From: SZAS-103 sp038226665
Lineage (GTDB): Bacteria; Pseudomonadota; Gammaproteobacteria; Xanthomonadales; Xanthomonadaceae
Direction: 5' to 3'
Assembly (NCBI GenBank): GCA_038226665.1
Contig: JBBRQI010000006.1
Location: 59,084 to 123,083, forward strand
DNA length: 64,000 bases
The stretch's first letter is position 1. Every line of letters begins with the position of its first letter. Positions 9,614-18,113 of this stretch are shown in pieces. The notes below the pieces were generated by a model. It saw only the letters and a list, made by a program, of their open reading frames with translations, did no database searches and had not been told where the DNA came from. A program made the position numbers and the translations under genes.

Positions 9614-12019
9614 TCATTTCAACGTCCGCTCAAACAACGCATCGATCCTCCGATACTCGTCCAGCCACGATTCCGGCTGCACGAAGCTGTGGCGTTCCAG
9701 CGGATACGGCTCGAAGCTCCAGTCGGTTTTCTTGAGCTCGATCAGGCGCTGCACGAGGCGCACGGAGTCCTGGAAGAACACGTTGTCGTCCATCATCCCG
9801 TGGCAGATCAGCAGCGCGCCGCGCAGGCCGTCGGCGAATTCGATCGGCGAACTCGCCTTGTAGGCTTGCGGATCGATGTCGGGCGTGTTGAGGATCGCCG
9901 ACGTGTAGCCGTGTTCGTATTGCGACCAGTCGGTGACCGGGCGCAGCGCGGCACCGGCCTTGAACACGTCGGGCGCGCGGAACATCGCCATCAGCGTCAT
10001 GAAGCCGCCGTAGCTGCCGCCGTACACGCCGACGCGCTGCGCGTCGCCCTGCTGGTTCTTCACCATCCAGTTCACGCCGTCGATGTAGTCGTCGAGTTCG
10101 GGATGCCCCATGTTACGGTAGATCGCGGTGCGCCAGTCGCGGCCGTGGCCGGCCGAGCCGCGGTAGTCCATGTCGAGCACGACGTAGCCCTGCTGCACCA
10201 GCATCTGGTTGAACATCTGTTCGCGGAAGTAATACGGATAACGCGAGAAAACGTTCTGCAGATAGCCCGCACCGTGCACGAACATCACGATCGGATAGCG
10301 CTTGCCCGCTTCGAGTCGCGCGGGTCGATAGAGCTTGGCCCAGATCGGTTTGGCGCCGTGCGACGACGGCACCTGTACGAATTGCGGCAACAGGAACTGG
10401 CGCGCCTTGAAGCCGTCGGTGCGCGTGTCGGTCAGCACATTCGCGTGGCCGCCATCAGCCGGAACGACAGCAAGCTGCGCAGGCGTGTAGCTGCCCGAAT
10501 AACGCACCAGCACCTGGTGTTCGTCCGGTGACAGGGCGAAGTCCTCGACGCCTTCGAGCGCGGTGATTTCCTTCACGTTGTCATTCGCGAGATCTTCCTC
10601 GCACACCTCGTAACCGCCAGCCCAACGACGATTGCAGACGAACCACGCATGCCGGCCATCGGACGCGAACTGTGGCGTCGATGTCTCCCACTCGCCGTGC
10701 GTGCGCTCGCGCGCCGCGCTGCCTGGCACCAGCGTGTACAGGTGCGACCAGCCGGATTGCTCCGACAGCAGCCACAGCGTTTTGTTGTCATGCAGCCAGC
10801 CAAAATCGTTGAAGCTGAAATCGTTGATCCACGCCGGATCGGTTTCGCGATGCGCGCTGAGCAGTTTTTTCGAGGCGAAATCGACGGTCGCGATCCAGCG
10901 ATCCTTGTTGTCGACCGACACCAGTTCCACCGCGATCGCGCGACCATCGTCGGTCCATTGCATGCCCTGCACGCGCAGCGCGCGATGGCCTTTCAACGCG
11001 TCCTTGCCGGCGGCCTTGCGCAGCGCGGCGAGAGGGTCGACGTCGATGCCAGGCAATGCGTCGTACGACAAATTCACGACCGTGCCATCGTGCACATCCA
11101 CGAGCTTCAGCGTCTGCGCATTCGGCGAATTGCGGCCGACGCGCGTGCGTTCGTCCTCCTGCTCTTCGTAGCCGCTTTCGGTGACGTATTTCTGCAGCTT
11201 GCCGACGCGGCCGGTGTCGCCGTCCTTCGGTTCGACGACCGCGACCAGCCAGCGGCCTGCGGGCGACAGCGACGAGCCTTGGATCGTGATGTCGTCGCCG
11301 AGGAACAACGGCGGAGCCGCGCGCGTCGGATCGGTTTGGCGCAGCGTCTTGTCCTGCGCGCGCTTGTCGTCGCGATCTTTTTTCTCGCGACGCAAGGTAT
11401 CGATCAGACGCAACTGCATGTCGCGGAATGCGTCGGGTTTTGCGTCGGCGTTGGGATCTTTCTCGGCCTTGAGCGCGATCACGGTTTCGGTCAGTCGCTG
11501 GTCGAAACGGTAGCGATACCAGGAGCCGTCGACGTGCCAGACCAGGCCACCATCGCCGGCGGTGAACTGCGGATCGGCCGCGGCATCGGTGCCGCGCGTG
11601 AGTTGGGTCAGCGCGCCCGATTGCAGGTCGCGCACGAAGACGTCGCCGTTGCGGATGAAGGCACTGCGCCGATGCGCGCTGTCGTACACCGGATTGGCGG
11701 CGTCGATGCCCGCGCGTTCGGGATCGGTCACGCGCGTCATCGGCGCGCCACCCGACACATCCACCGCGTACAGATCGTGCAGGCCGCTGCCCGCGCGCTT
11801 GAGCGGGAAATACGCGCGCTTGCCATCCCACGACCACCACGCCGCATCCACTGCCGGCCCGATCCAGTCCGGATTGGCCATCGCCTGTTCAAGTGCGATT
11901 GGAGCGGGTGTGATTGGAGCGGACGTGATTGGCGTCGGTGAAGATGGCTGCGGACTCAAGGGTTGCGCCGTCGCGGTGGCAATAACAAGCGACAGCGGCA
12001 GCAGGAAGGCGGTGCGCAT
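9614..12019 (-). CDS. S9 family prolyl oligopeptidase (DPP IV-like)
   Basis: An 801-residue secreted serine peptidase. The chosen ATG starts a clear signal peptide (MRTAFLLPLSLVIATATAQ); longer upstream frames lack one. A low-complexity Pro/Ile/Ser linker follows (three 15-bp-like repeats in the DNA near 11891-11940), then a beta-propeller region and a C-terminal alpha/beta hydrolase domain. The catalytic triad is visible: Ser in GGSYGG (S669), Asp in GMMDDN (about 744), His in ERHSF (H777). S9B/S9C enzymes release dipeptides or cut after proline in small peptides, here in the periplasm. It is divergent from ycgL across 144 bp. A partial second copy of its 3' end lies immediately downstream. 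Confidence 0.92.
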   Translation of the reverse strand: MRTAFLLPLSLVIATATAQPLSPQPSSPTPITSAPITPAPIALEQAMANPDWIGPAVDAAWWSWDGKRAYFPLKRAGSGLHDLYAVDVSGGAPMTRVTDPERAGIDAANPVYDSAHRRSAFIRNGDVFVRDLQSGALTQLTRGTDAAADPQFTAGDGGLVWHVDGSWYRYRFDQRLTETVIALKAEKDPNADAKPDAFRDMQLRLIDTLRREKKDRDDKRAQDKTLRQTDPTRAAPPLFLGDDITIQGSSLSPAGRWLVAVVEPKDGDTGRVGKLQKYVTESGYEEQEDERTRVGRNSPNAQTLKLVDVHDGTVVNLSYDALPGIDVDPLAALRKAAGKDALKGHRALRVQGMQWTDDGRAIAVELVSVDNKDRWIATVDFASKKLLSAHRETDPAWINDFSFNDFGWLHDNKTLWLLSEQSGWSHLYTLVPGSAARERTHGEWETSTPQFASDGRHAWFVCNRRWAGGYEVCEEDLANDNVKEITALEGVEDFALSPDEHQVLVRYSGSYTPAQLAVVPADGGHANVLTDTRTDGFKARQFLLPQFVQVPSSHGAKPIWAKLYRPARLEAGKRYPIVMFVHGAGYLQNVFSRYPYYFREQMFNQMLVQQGYVVLDMDYRGSAGHGRDWRTAIYRNMGHPELDDYIDGVNWMVKNQQGDAQRVGVYGGSYGGFMTLMAMFRAPDVFKAGAALRPVTDWSQYEHGYTSAILNTPDIDPQAYKASSPIEFADGLRGALLICHGMMDDNVFFQDSVRLVQRLIELKKTDWSFEPYPLERHSFVQPESWLDEYRRIDALFERTLK

Positions 12020-12163
12020 ATGGAGGCTTCCCCAAGGATCAGCGTGCAAGCCTAGCAGGCGCGCATGGGCGGCCGCAGCGCCGAAAGTCATGCCACAGCA
12101 TGCGGAATGCTTTATCGGCGCGGCTTTTGCCGCCACAATTGCACCACGCCGCAGCGGACGCCC

Positions 12164-12436
12164 ATGCAAGCCTACGTTTACAAAAGCCGACGCAAGTCCG
12201 ATACCTATGTTTACCTGCGCGAACGCGACGGTTTCGGGCTGATTCCCGAGCCGTTGCGTTCCTCGCTGGGCGTACTGGATTTCGTGCTGGTACTCGCGCT
12301 GACGCCGGATCGCAAGCTCGCGCAGACAGATCCCGCAGTCGCGCATGCGAATCTCGTTGAGCGCGGATTCCACATGCAGTTTCCGCCACAGGACCATCCA
12401 TCATGGCAACTGGACGACAACGATGGCGATGCCTGA
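12164..12436 (+). CDS. ycgL: YcgL domain protein
   Basis: A 90-residue protein of the YcgL family, small cytoplasmic alpha/beta proteins of Gammaproteobacteria with no agreed function. The opening MQAYVYKSRRKSDTYVYL and the segment 'PEPL...LGVLDFVLVLAL' fit the family. The ATG at 12164 was preferred to upstream in-frame codons because homologues start at this VYKS motif. Its stop codon (12434-12436) lies inside the first codons of the ankyrin gene, so the two are probably translationally coupled. Confidence 0.85.
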   Translation: MQAYVYKSRRKSDTYVYLRERDGFGLIPEPLRSSLGVLDFVLVLALTPDRKLAQTDPAVAHANLVERGFHMQFPPQDHPSWQLDDNDGDA

Positions 12437-15400
12437 GCGCCCCGCGCGCCAGCCGCTGCGTGCCGGATTGGCGCTGATCGCGGGCATCGCGTTGTCGCTG
12501 CTGCCGCTGCTGTCGAACACGGCATGGTGGTTGATCGGCCCATGGCTCGCGCAACCGTTGTTCGCATTGGCCGCCGCGTGGTGGCTGGGCAGCAGGCCTG
12601 CCGGCGAGGACGCGGCGCGCTGGTTACCGGATGCAGTCGCGCTCGCATTGTTGTGGGGCGCGGCGGGATTGCTGGCCGTGCTCGCAATGGCGTGGCCGCT
12701 GCCGATGCTGGTGCAGCAGGGCAGCTTGAACGCGGCCCTCGGCACCAGCGCCGGCATCGGCATCGCGCTCATCATGTTGTGGCGCTACTGGCCGGTGTTC
12801 GCGCGCGCCGAACGCATCGGCGGCGGCCTCGCCGCGTTCCACGAAGCGGCGAACCACGAAGGCGATGCCGCCACCCTGTCCGGATTGCTCATCGCGCTCG
12901 CGATCGCGGCGATTCTCGCACTGGTGCTGTGCGCGGGCTGGAATGGCCTCGTCGTTGCAGCGAAACTGCGCATCGCGCTGCTGGTCGCGCAGGCGGCGAT
13001 CGCGCCACTGCTGCACGCCGCAATCCAGCGCCTCGGTCGTAACTTGCCGCGCGTCGTGCACGCGGAAGAAACCGATGCCGAAAACAAGCTAGCGCGCATC
13101 GCCGCACAGTCTGCTCCAGTGAAGTTCCAGTTCGACGACATCGGCGATCCCAGCCAGCGCATCTATGCTGCCGCACGCGCGGGGCGCGCCGATGAAGCGC
13201 GCGTCGCACTCACGCGCGGTGCCGATCCAAAGCGCCTGCCCGATGCCGACGATCGCGACCAGCGCAGCCTGCCGGTGCTCGCGGCGGTACTGGGTGATTT
13301 GTCGTTGCTGCGCGAACTCATCGCACGCGGCGTCGACCTCAACCTCATGCATGCCGGACTCACGCCGTTGCTCGCCGCGACGCGCGACAGCTGGCACGGC
13401 CGCGTCGAGGCGGTCACGGTGCTGCTCGCGAATGGCGCCGATGCGCGCGCCGTCGATGCCGACGGCAATACGCCGCTGCATCACGCCGCGCGCAGTTCCG
13501 ACGCAGGCGTCGCCGCGTGCCTGCTCGATGCGCACGCGCCGCTCGACGCGCTCAATGCCGAAGGTTACAGCCCGCTCGGCATCGCTTGCGAAGCGGGCAA
13601 CTGGAGGCTCGCGCGGTTCCTGCTCGATCGCGGCGCGCGCTCCGAGCCCCTGGTTGCCGAACACGGCCATGGCCAGCCTGCCTTGCTCGCCGCGGCATCG
13701 GGCGACGACGATGCGGCAGGCGTGCAACTTCTGCTCAAGCACAAGGCGCGCGTCGACGCGCGCGGCAGCGATCAATCGACCGCGCTGATGCTCGCCTGCG
13801 AAGCGGACAATCCCGAAATCGTCGGCGTCCTGCTGGATGCCGGCGCAGTAGTGGATGCGCGCGACGATGCCGGCATGACCGCGCTGATGCACGCCGCGCA
13901 CGGTGGCAGCGAAGCGGTGCTACAAAGGCTGGCGAAGGCGCGACCCGATCCCTCGCTCGTCGACAACGAAGGCCGCAACGCGCTCGCCATCGCCTGCGCG
14001 TCGGAACACGCCGAACCATCGCTCGTGCATGCGCTGGTCGGCATGGGCGTCGATCCGCAAAAAGCGAGCAATGATGGCCGGCGTGCACTCGACCACGCGC
14101 TCGCTGCAGGTCGCTGGCGCCTCGTCGCCGAACTCGATCCAGCGCATCCATTGCCCGAGAGCATCGCCGAGGACCTCGCCGCCGGGCCGAACGAGCGCGG
14201 CACCGCCGAGCTCTTGCGCGACGCGCTCGCTGCGCGCCGTTTCGAACGCGCCGTGCCTCTGTTGAAGCTTGGCGATCCGGTTGCGCTGGCGACTGCGCAA
14301 TTGCGCGAGTTCGCGCTCGAAGCCGACCTTGATGTGTTCGACTGGTTGCTCGCGCACGGCGCGGATGCCGAAGCGCGCGAACCGGGCCAGGACAATGTGC
14401 TGTTTGCGTTGCTCGATCGCGGCGGCAGCGCGACCGGTGCGCTACAGAGATTGCTCGATCGCGCGGCGTCTCCAGCGGGCGCGGGCGGGCTCGCGCGCTA
14501 TCTGCACGCGTGCGCGCTCGGCGAGGCAAGCTCGCTCGCGCAGGAGCAACTCGCGTTGAACCTGGTCGAGCGCGGCGCAGATCCGTTCAGCGTGAGCGCG
14601 GGCACGCCGCCGTTGCATCTTGCGGTGCGGCTGGGTTGGCTTCGCGTCGCCAAGCGCCTGCTTGCAGGCGGCATCGCGCCGGATGCGCGCGACGCACGCG
14701 GCATCACCGCATTGCAACTCGCCTGCACGCTCGGTCGCGAAGCCGCGGTGCGCCTGCTGATTCGCGCCGGCGCATCGCCCGAACTGCGCACGCCGAATGG
14801 CGAAAGCGCACTCGGCATCGCGCTCGCGGCCGAGCGCAGCGACCTCGTTGCATGGCTCGACTGGCGCGGCTGGCGTCTGCCGCTGCGGCCATTGCTCGCG
14901 ACCGATCTTCCCGCAGCCGCGATGGTCGGCGATGCGGGCGCGGTACGGCGCTTGCTCGATCTCGGGCTGCCGATCGACACCGTCGATTCGCAAGGCTGCA
15001 CCGCGCTGCTGCGCGCGTCGGGCGGCGGCCAGCTCGTCGTCGTCGGCATGCTGCTGCAACGCGGCGCGGACAGCACGATCGCGGCCGCGACCGGTGCGAC
15101 CGCGCTCACCGCGGCGGTCAGCATGCGCCATCCGCAAATCGTCGAGATGCTGCTCGCGCAAGGCGCGGAGGTCGATCGTTCGCTTCCGGGCGGCATCACG
15201 CCACTGATGCTCGCCGCGGCATTGGGCTTGCCGGAAATGGTGTCGCGCCTGCTCGCGCACGGCGCCGACCTGCAACGCCGCGACGATCGCGGCCTCGGCG
15301 TGCTGCATTGCGCGGCGAACCATGCTTTCCAGGCGCGCGACCGCCAGCGCGTGCTCGCGTTGATCGACGCCGTGCTCCTGTCGGGCGCGGAAGCCGATGC

Positions 15401-15758
15401 GCCGAGTCACAACGGGCAGACGCCACTGCTATTGCTGCTCGGCGCGGGTCACGAGCCCGGCGCGAGCTGCGACGAGGGCATCGTGCTCGACGCGATGGAA
15501 TACCTGCTCAACGAAGACGTCTCGCTCGAAGCACGCGATCATCGCGGCTTCACCCCGATGCACCTCGCCGCGCTGCACGGACTCGGACGCGTGGTGCAGC
15601 GCTTGATCGCAGCCGGTGCCGAACGCCGCCCGCACGACACGCTTGGTCGTACGCCGTACGATCTCGCGTTGCTGCGCGGCTATGTGGATATTGCGGCGGA
15701 GTTCGAACCGCTGCGGTCGAATGCGCCACCGATTGCGAGGTTCTTGCGCAAGGAATGA
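12423..15758 (+). CDS. Membrane-anchored ankyrin repeat protein
   Basis: About 1111 residues. Residues ~15-220 contain five hydrophobic segments (for example GLALIAGIALSLLPLL and IALAIAAILALVLCAGW). From ~240 to the end there are some twenty ankyrin repeats, with patterns such as NTPLHHAA, STALMLACE, GITALQLACTLGREAAVRLL, GITPLMLAAALG and GFTPMHLAALHG. Several central repeats (about 560-720) are degenerate. Ankyrin arrays bind proteins; with this topology a large binding scaffold would be fixed to the inner membrane, probably on the cytoplasmic side. The partner is unknown. Two in-frame ATGs (12423, 12429) overlap the end of ycgL; longer upstream starts would run through ycgL and were rejected. 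Confidence 0.82.
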   Translation: MAMPERPARQPLRAGLALIAGIALSLLPLLSNTAWWLIGPWLAQPLFALAAAWWLGSRPAGEDAARWLPDAVALALLWGAAGLLAVLAMAWPLPMLVQQGSLNAALGTSAGIGIALIMLWRYWPVFARAERIGGGLAAFHEAANHEGDAATLSGLLIALAIAAILALVLCAGWNGLVVAAKLRIALLVAQAAIAPLLHAAIQRLGRNLPRVVHAEETDAENKLARIAAQSAPVKFQFDDIGDPSQRIYAAARAGRADEARVALTRGADPKRLPDADDRDQRSLPVLAAVLGDLSLLRELIARGVDLNLMHAGLTPLLAATRDSWHGRVEAVTVLLANGADARAVDADGNTPLHHAARSSDAGVAACLLDAHAPLDALNAEGYSPLGIACEAGNWRLARFLLDRGARSEPLVAEHGHGQPALLAAASGDDDAAGVQLLLKHKARVDARGSDQSTALMLACEADNPEIVGVLLDAGAVVDARDDAGMTALMHAAHGGSEAVLQRLAKARPDPSLVDNEGRNALAIACASEHAEPSLVHALVGMGVDPQKASNDGRRALDHALAAGRWRLVAELDPAHPLPESIAEDLAAGPNERGTAELLRDALAARRFERAVPLLKLGDPVALATAQLREFALEADLDVFDWLLAHGADAEAREPGQDNVLFALLDRGGSATGALQRLLDRAASPAGAGGLARYLHACALGEASSLAQEQLALNLVERGADPFSVSAGTPPLHLAVRLGWLRVAKRLLAGGIAPDARDARGITALQLACTLGREAAVRLLIRAGASPELRTPNGESALGIALAAERSDLVAWLDWRGWRLPLRPLLATDLPAAAMVGDAGAVRRLLDLGLPIDTVDSQGCTALLRASGGGQLVVVGMLLQRGADSTIAAATGATALTAAVSMRHPQIVEMLLAQGAEVDRSLPGGITPLMLAAALGLPEMVSRLLAHGADLQRRDDRGLGVLHCAANHAFQARDRQRVLALIDAVLLSGAEADAPSHNGQTPLLLLLGAGHEPGASCDEGIVLDAMEYLLNEDVSLEARDHRGFTPMHLAALHGLGRVVQRLIAAGAERRPHDTLGRTPYDLALLRGYVDIAAEFEPLRSNAPPIARFLRKE

Positions 15759-15817
15759 GTTGCGCGAATGCGCTTGCGCTTTCGTTCTCTCGCTCAGCGG
15801 TACGCGCCAGCTTTGCG

Positions 15818-16017
15818 CTACTTCTTCGCCGGCTCGCCGGCGAGGATGCTGGCCGGGTCGTTGACGAGTTTCAGCCCCTGCGGCCGAGCACGACGCCGGC
15901 CGCAAGATAGCCGATCACCGCGCCGAGCCCGAGCTTGCGGAACAGCGGCACCGCGATCACCGCGATTACCGCCGCAAGCAGGAAGACCAGGATGATTTCG
16001 AGGGAGCCGCTGTGCAT
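15818..16017 (-). pseudogene. KefB/KefC-type antiporter, 5' remnant with frameshift
   Basis: The minus strand encodes the start of a CPA2 cation:proton antiporter: MHSGSLEIILVFLLAA, then FRKLGLGAVIGYLAAGVVLG. After that Gly codon the frame breaks. If one C is restored near 15888, it reads on as PQGLKLVNDPASIL, which is what the family has next. The sequence then departs from the family and ends AGEPAKK-stop at 15818. Only ~65 codons of a protein normally 550-650 residues long remain. Its ATG lies 2 nt after the stop of the methyltransferase gene on the same strand. It is clearly broken; whether the missing base is real or a sequencing error does not change the truncation. Confidence 0.75.
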
Positions 16018-16019
16018 GT

Positions 16020-17720
16020 CTAGCTTCCGAACAGGCCATGTTGATCGGGCTTCTTGCCCTGATCGATCTTTGCCTTCTTGAACGTGTGCCCGCCTTGCGC
16101 GAGATCGGGGTAGCGCGGGCGCTCGCTGCCGGCGAGCAATCCGGCGATGGTCAGGATCTGGATGCGCGGGAATTCCGTGTTGGTCGTTGGCGATATGTAA
16201 AAGCCTTCCTTGATCGCTTCAGTCGTCATCGGCTTCGTCGCATCGCTGAGCGTCACGAACAAGCCGATCTCGGCTTTCTCGCGTTTCACGACGTGCGCAA
16301 GGTCGCGCACCATCGCGACGTTGACGTTGTCGCCGCCCTTCACCGACACCACGATCTTTTTCGCCGCGCCCTTGTCGTCCTGGAAGAAGATCAGCCCGTC
16401 GATGCCGCCATCGGCGCCCTTTTTCTTGCCCTGGTAGGGCTGCGCGTTGACCAGCGAACACGCCCACCACTGGAACTGGTACTTGTCGCGCTCGGCGAGA
16501 TCGCGCGCGCCGCCGATGTCTTCCGGGGTGCCGATCACCTCGAACGATTGCATGTAATCGGGCACGGGCTCGGCAACGCCCGATGCGCTCGCGGCAGCCT
16601 TCTCGGGCTTGCTGCGATTGATGTACGGATAGCGATCCTTCAAACGCTTTTCAATCAGCGCGATCGACAGATGGGTGATGTCGATGCCGATCCAGCGCCG
16701 CCCGAGCTTCTGCGCCGCATCCACCGCCGTGCCGCAACCGCAGAACGGATCGAGCACGATGTCGCCTTCGTTGGAACTGGCGTTGATGATGCGTTCGAGC
16801 AGGGCGAGAGGTTTTTGGGTTGGATAGCCCAAATATTCACCTGTTGGCGTCGGCTTGATATCGCTCCAATCGTTTTGTAATGGCACACCTGGCATTTCGT
16901 CCAGATAACGCTTGTAGGTTGGAGTTCCGCCGTTCTTTGGAAAATACAAACGGCCTTCCGTTTTGAATTTTTCGAGATTCTCTCTTGAGTAGGCCCAGTA
17001 ACGCCCCTTATAGGGTTTTGTTCCATAGAAGTCGTAAGAAACATCGCCGCCGGGCTTTGCTGCCGTAAGGTTATCAAGGCGGTAGAGCCGTCCTGTTCCT
17101 TCTTCGACATGGTTATAAAACGCATCGACATAACTTTGGTCGTACGGCGTGTAGCTCCAATTCCATTTCCATTCGTCGGATTTCGTGTAGAAGAAAATCA
17201 CGTCGCGAATGTTGCCGTATTGAACGCGTCCCTGCTTCGCATCGCTATGCGCGCTTGATCGCTTCCAACTGACCTCGGTGCGAAAATTCGCTTTTCCAAA
17301 AACACCATCCAGCAGAATCTTCAAATAGTGGCTCGCCGTCGGATCGCAATGCAGATACAGGCTGCCGGTTGGCTTGAGCACACGATGCAGTTCCAGCAGG
17401 CGGTTCGCCATCATCACCAGATACGCCATCATGTCGTTCTCGCCGAGAAAGCTGCGCAGCGCAGGCATCAGCTCGGCGACATCCGTGTTCGACTGGCGCA
17501 GGATTTCGTTGAACTCGCGCTCGGCCTGCTCGCCCCAATGCCATGAATCCTCGAACGCGGTGATCTGCGCGTCCGACTCGTGGCCCTTGGGCGTCTTGAA
17601 CAGCAGGTTGTAATCGCGCTTGGAGTTGAACGGCGGATCGAGATAGATCAGATCGACCGACGCAGCGGCGACGTGCTCGCGCAGCACATGCAGGTTGTCG
17701 CCGAAATAAAGCCGGTTCAT
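16020..17720 (-). CDS. DNA methyltransferase with C-terminal Mrr-like nuclease domain
   Basis: A 566-residue protein. Residues 1-130 carry catalytic motif IV, DPPF (28-31); DPFCGCG (motif I, D324) follows after a variable region. This order (IV, target recognition, I) is that of beta-class N6-adenine or N4-cytosine methyltransferases such as Mod subunits. Residues ~400-560 look like a PD-(D/E)XK/Mrr-type domain: GADGGIDG (D around 441) and VVSVKGG (K461), followed by a segment common in such fusions, AEIGLFVTLSDATKP. It may therefore both modify and cut DNA, like a one-protein restriction-modification system. No separate endonuclease or specificity gene is adjacent. The middle (about 16800-17300) is markedly AT-richer than the two ends. 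Target sequence cannot be predicted. Confidence 0.85.
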   Translation of the reverse strand: MNRLYFGDNLHVLREHVAAASVDLIYLDPPFNSKRDYNLLFKTPKGHESDAQITAFEDSWHWGEQAEREFNEILRQSNTDVAELMPALRSFLGENDMMAYLVMMANRLLELHRVLKPTGSLYLHCDPTASHYLKILLDGVFGKANFRTEVSWKRSSAHSDAKQGRVQYGNIRDVIFFYTKSDEWKWNWSYTPYDQSYVDAFYNHVEEGTGRLYRLDNLTAAKPGGDVSYDFYGTKPYKGRYWAYSRENLEKFKTEGRLYFPKNGGTPTYKRYLDEMPGVPLQNDWSDIKPTPTGEYLGYPTQKPLALLERIINASSNEGDIVLDPFCGCGTAVDAAQKLGRRWIGIDITHLSIALIEKRLKDRYPYINRSKPEKAAASASGVAEPVPDYMQSFEVIGTPEDIGGARDLAERDKYQFQWWACSLVNAQPYQGKKKGADGGIDGLIFFQDDKGAAKKIVVSVKGGDNVNVAMVRDLAHVVKREKAEIGLFVTLSDATKPMTTEAIKEGFYISPTTNTEFPRIQILTIAGLLAGSERPRYPDLAQGGHTFKKAKIDQGKKPDQHGLFGS

Positions 17721-17819
17721 CCACGCCCTCCCAAGCCCGCGTCAAGCATCGCACGCGCTCACCGAAAAGCAAAAGCCACGCATTGCCATTGATCGGCGCT
17801 TGATCTGCTTTTGACTTTG

Positions 17820-18062
17820 GGTTCCCTGAGTCGCGGCGATTGACTGCGGAAAAGACCTGCAAGGCGGCGCACAGGAAGTGCGCCGTTCGTCGTCGGCACA
17901 TGGATGTGGCGTCGGCGAATCCCGCAGGCGATCGCGCACCTGCAGCACAGCGGAAGGCGCGATCTCCGGGCGCCTTCTTTCTGGTTCCGTCTTTCTTGGA
18001 CAAGCAAGAAAGATGAACCCGACCGCGTAGCGGCCGGAATGCTCTGGCTGTGCTGCTTCGTT
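17820..18062. repeat. Intergenic hairpin mosaic, probable dispersed repeat
   Basis: The 393-bp gap between the methyltransferase and rho holds no gene I can support. It has three perfect stem-loops: 17866-17884 (7 bp, loop aggaa), 17954-17976 (7 bp, loop of 9) and 17990-18013 (9 bp, loop gacaag). The combination of a GCGCACAGG hairpin, a GGCGCC block and a TCTTTCTT/AAGAAAGA hairpin resembles intergenic repeats I know from xanthomonad genomes. Its multicopy status cannot be shown from one window. Confidence 0.5.
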
Positions 18063-18083
18063 TGCCCTCATCCGCCTTCGGCA

Positions 18084-18107
18084 CCTTCTCCCGCCAGCGG
18101 GAGAAGG
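18084..18107. repeat. REP-like hairpin downstream of rho
   Basis: CCTTCTCCCGC and GCGGGAGAAGG form an 11-bp inverted repeat with a 2-nt centre, 6 bp past the rho stop. On the rho transcript no U-run follows, so it is a poor intrinsic terminator in that direction; read on the plus strand it is followed by ATTTTG. The GGGAGAAGG core is typical of dispersed palindromes in Xanthomonadales. It may protect the 3' end of rho mRNA. Confidence 0.55.
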
Positions 18108-18113
18108 ATTTTG

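Noticed and set aside
9539..11941. Long plus-strand frames across the S9 peptidase gene
   Set aside because: Antisense to a gene with signal peptide and full catalytic triad; no ribosome-binding site or recognisable product.
18084..18107. Hairpin after rho as a standard intrinsic terminator
   Set aside because: Strong stem but no U-run on the rho strand; listed as a REP-like repeat instead.
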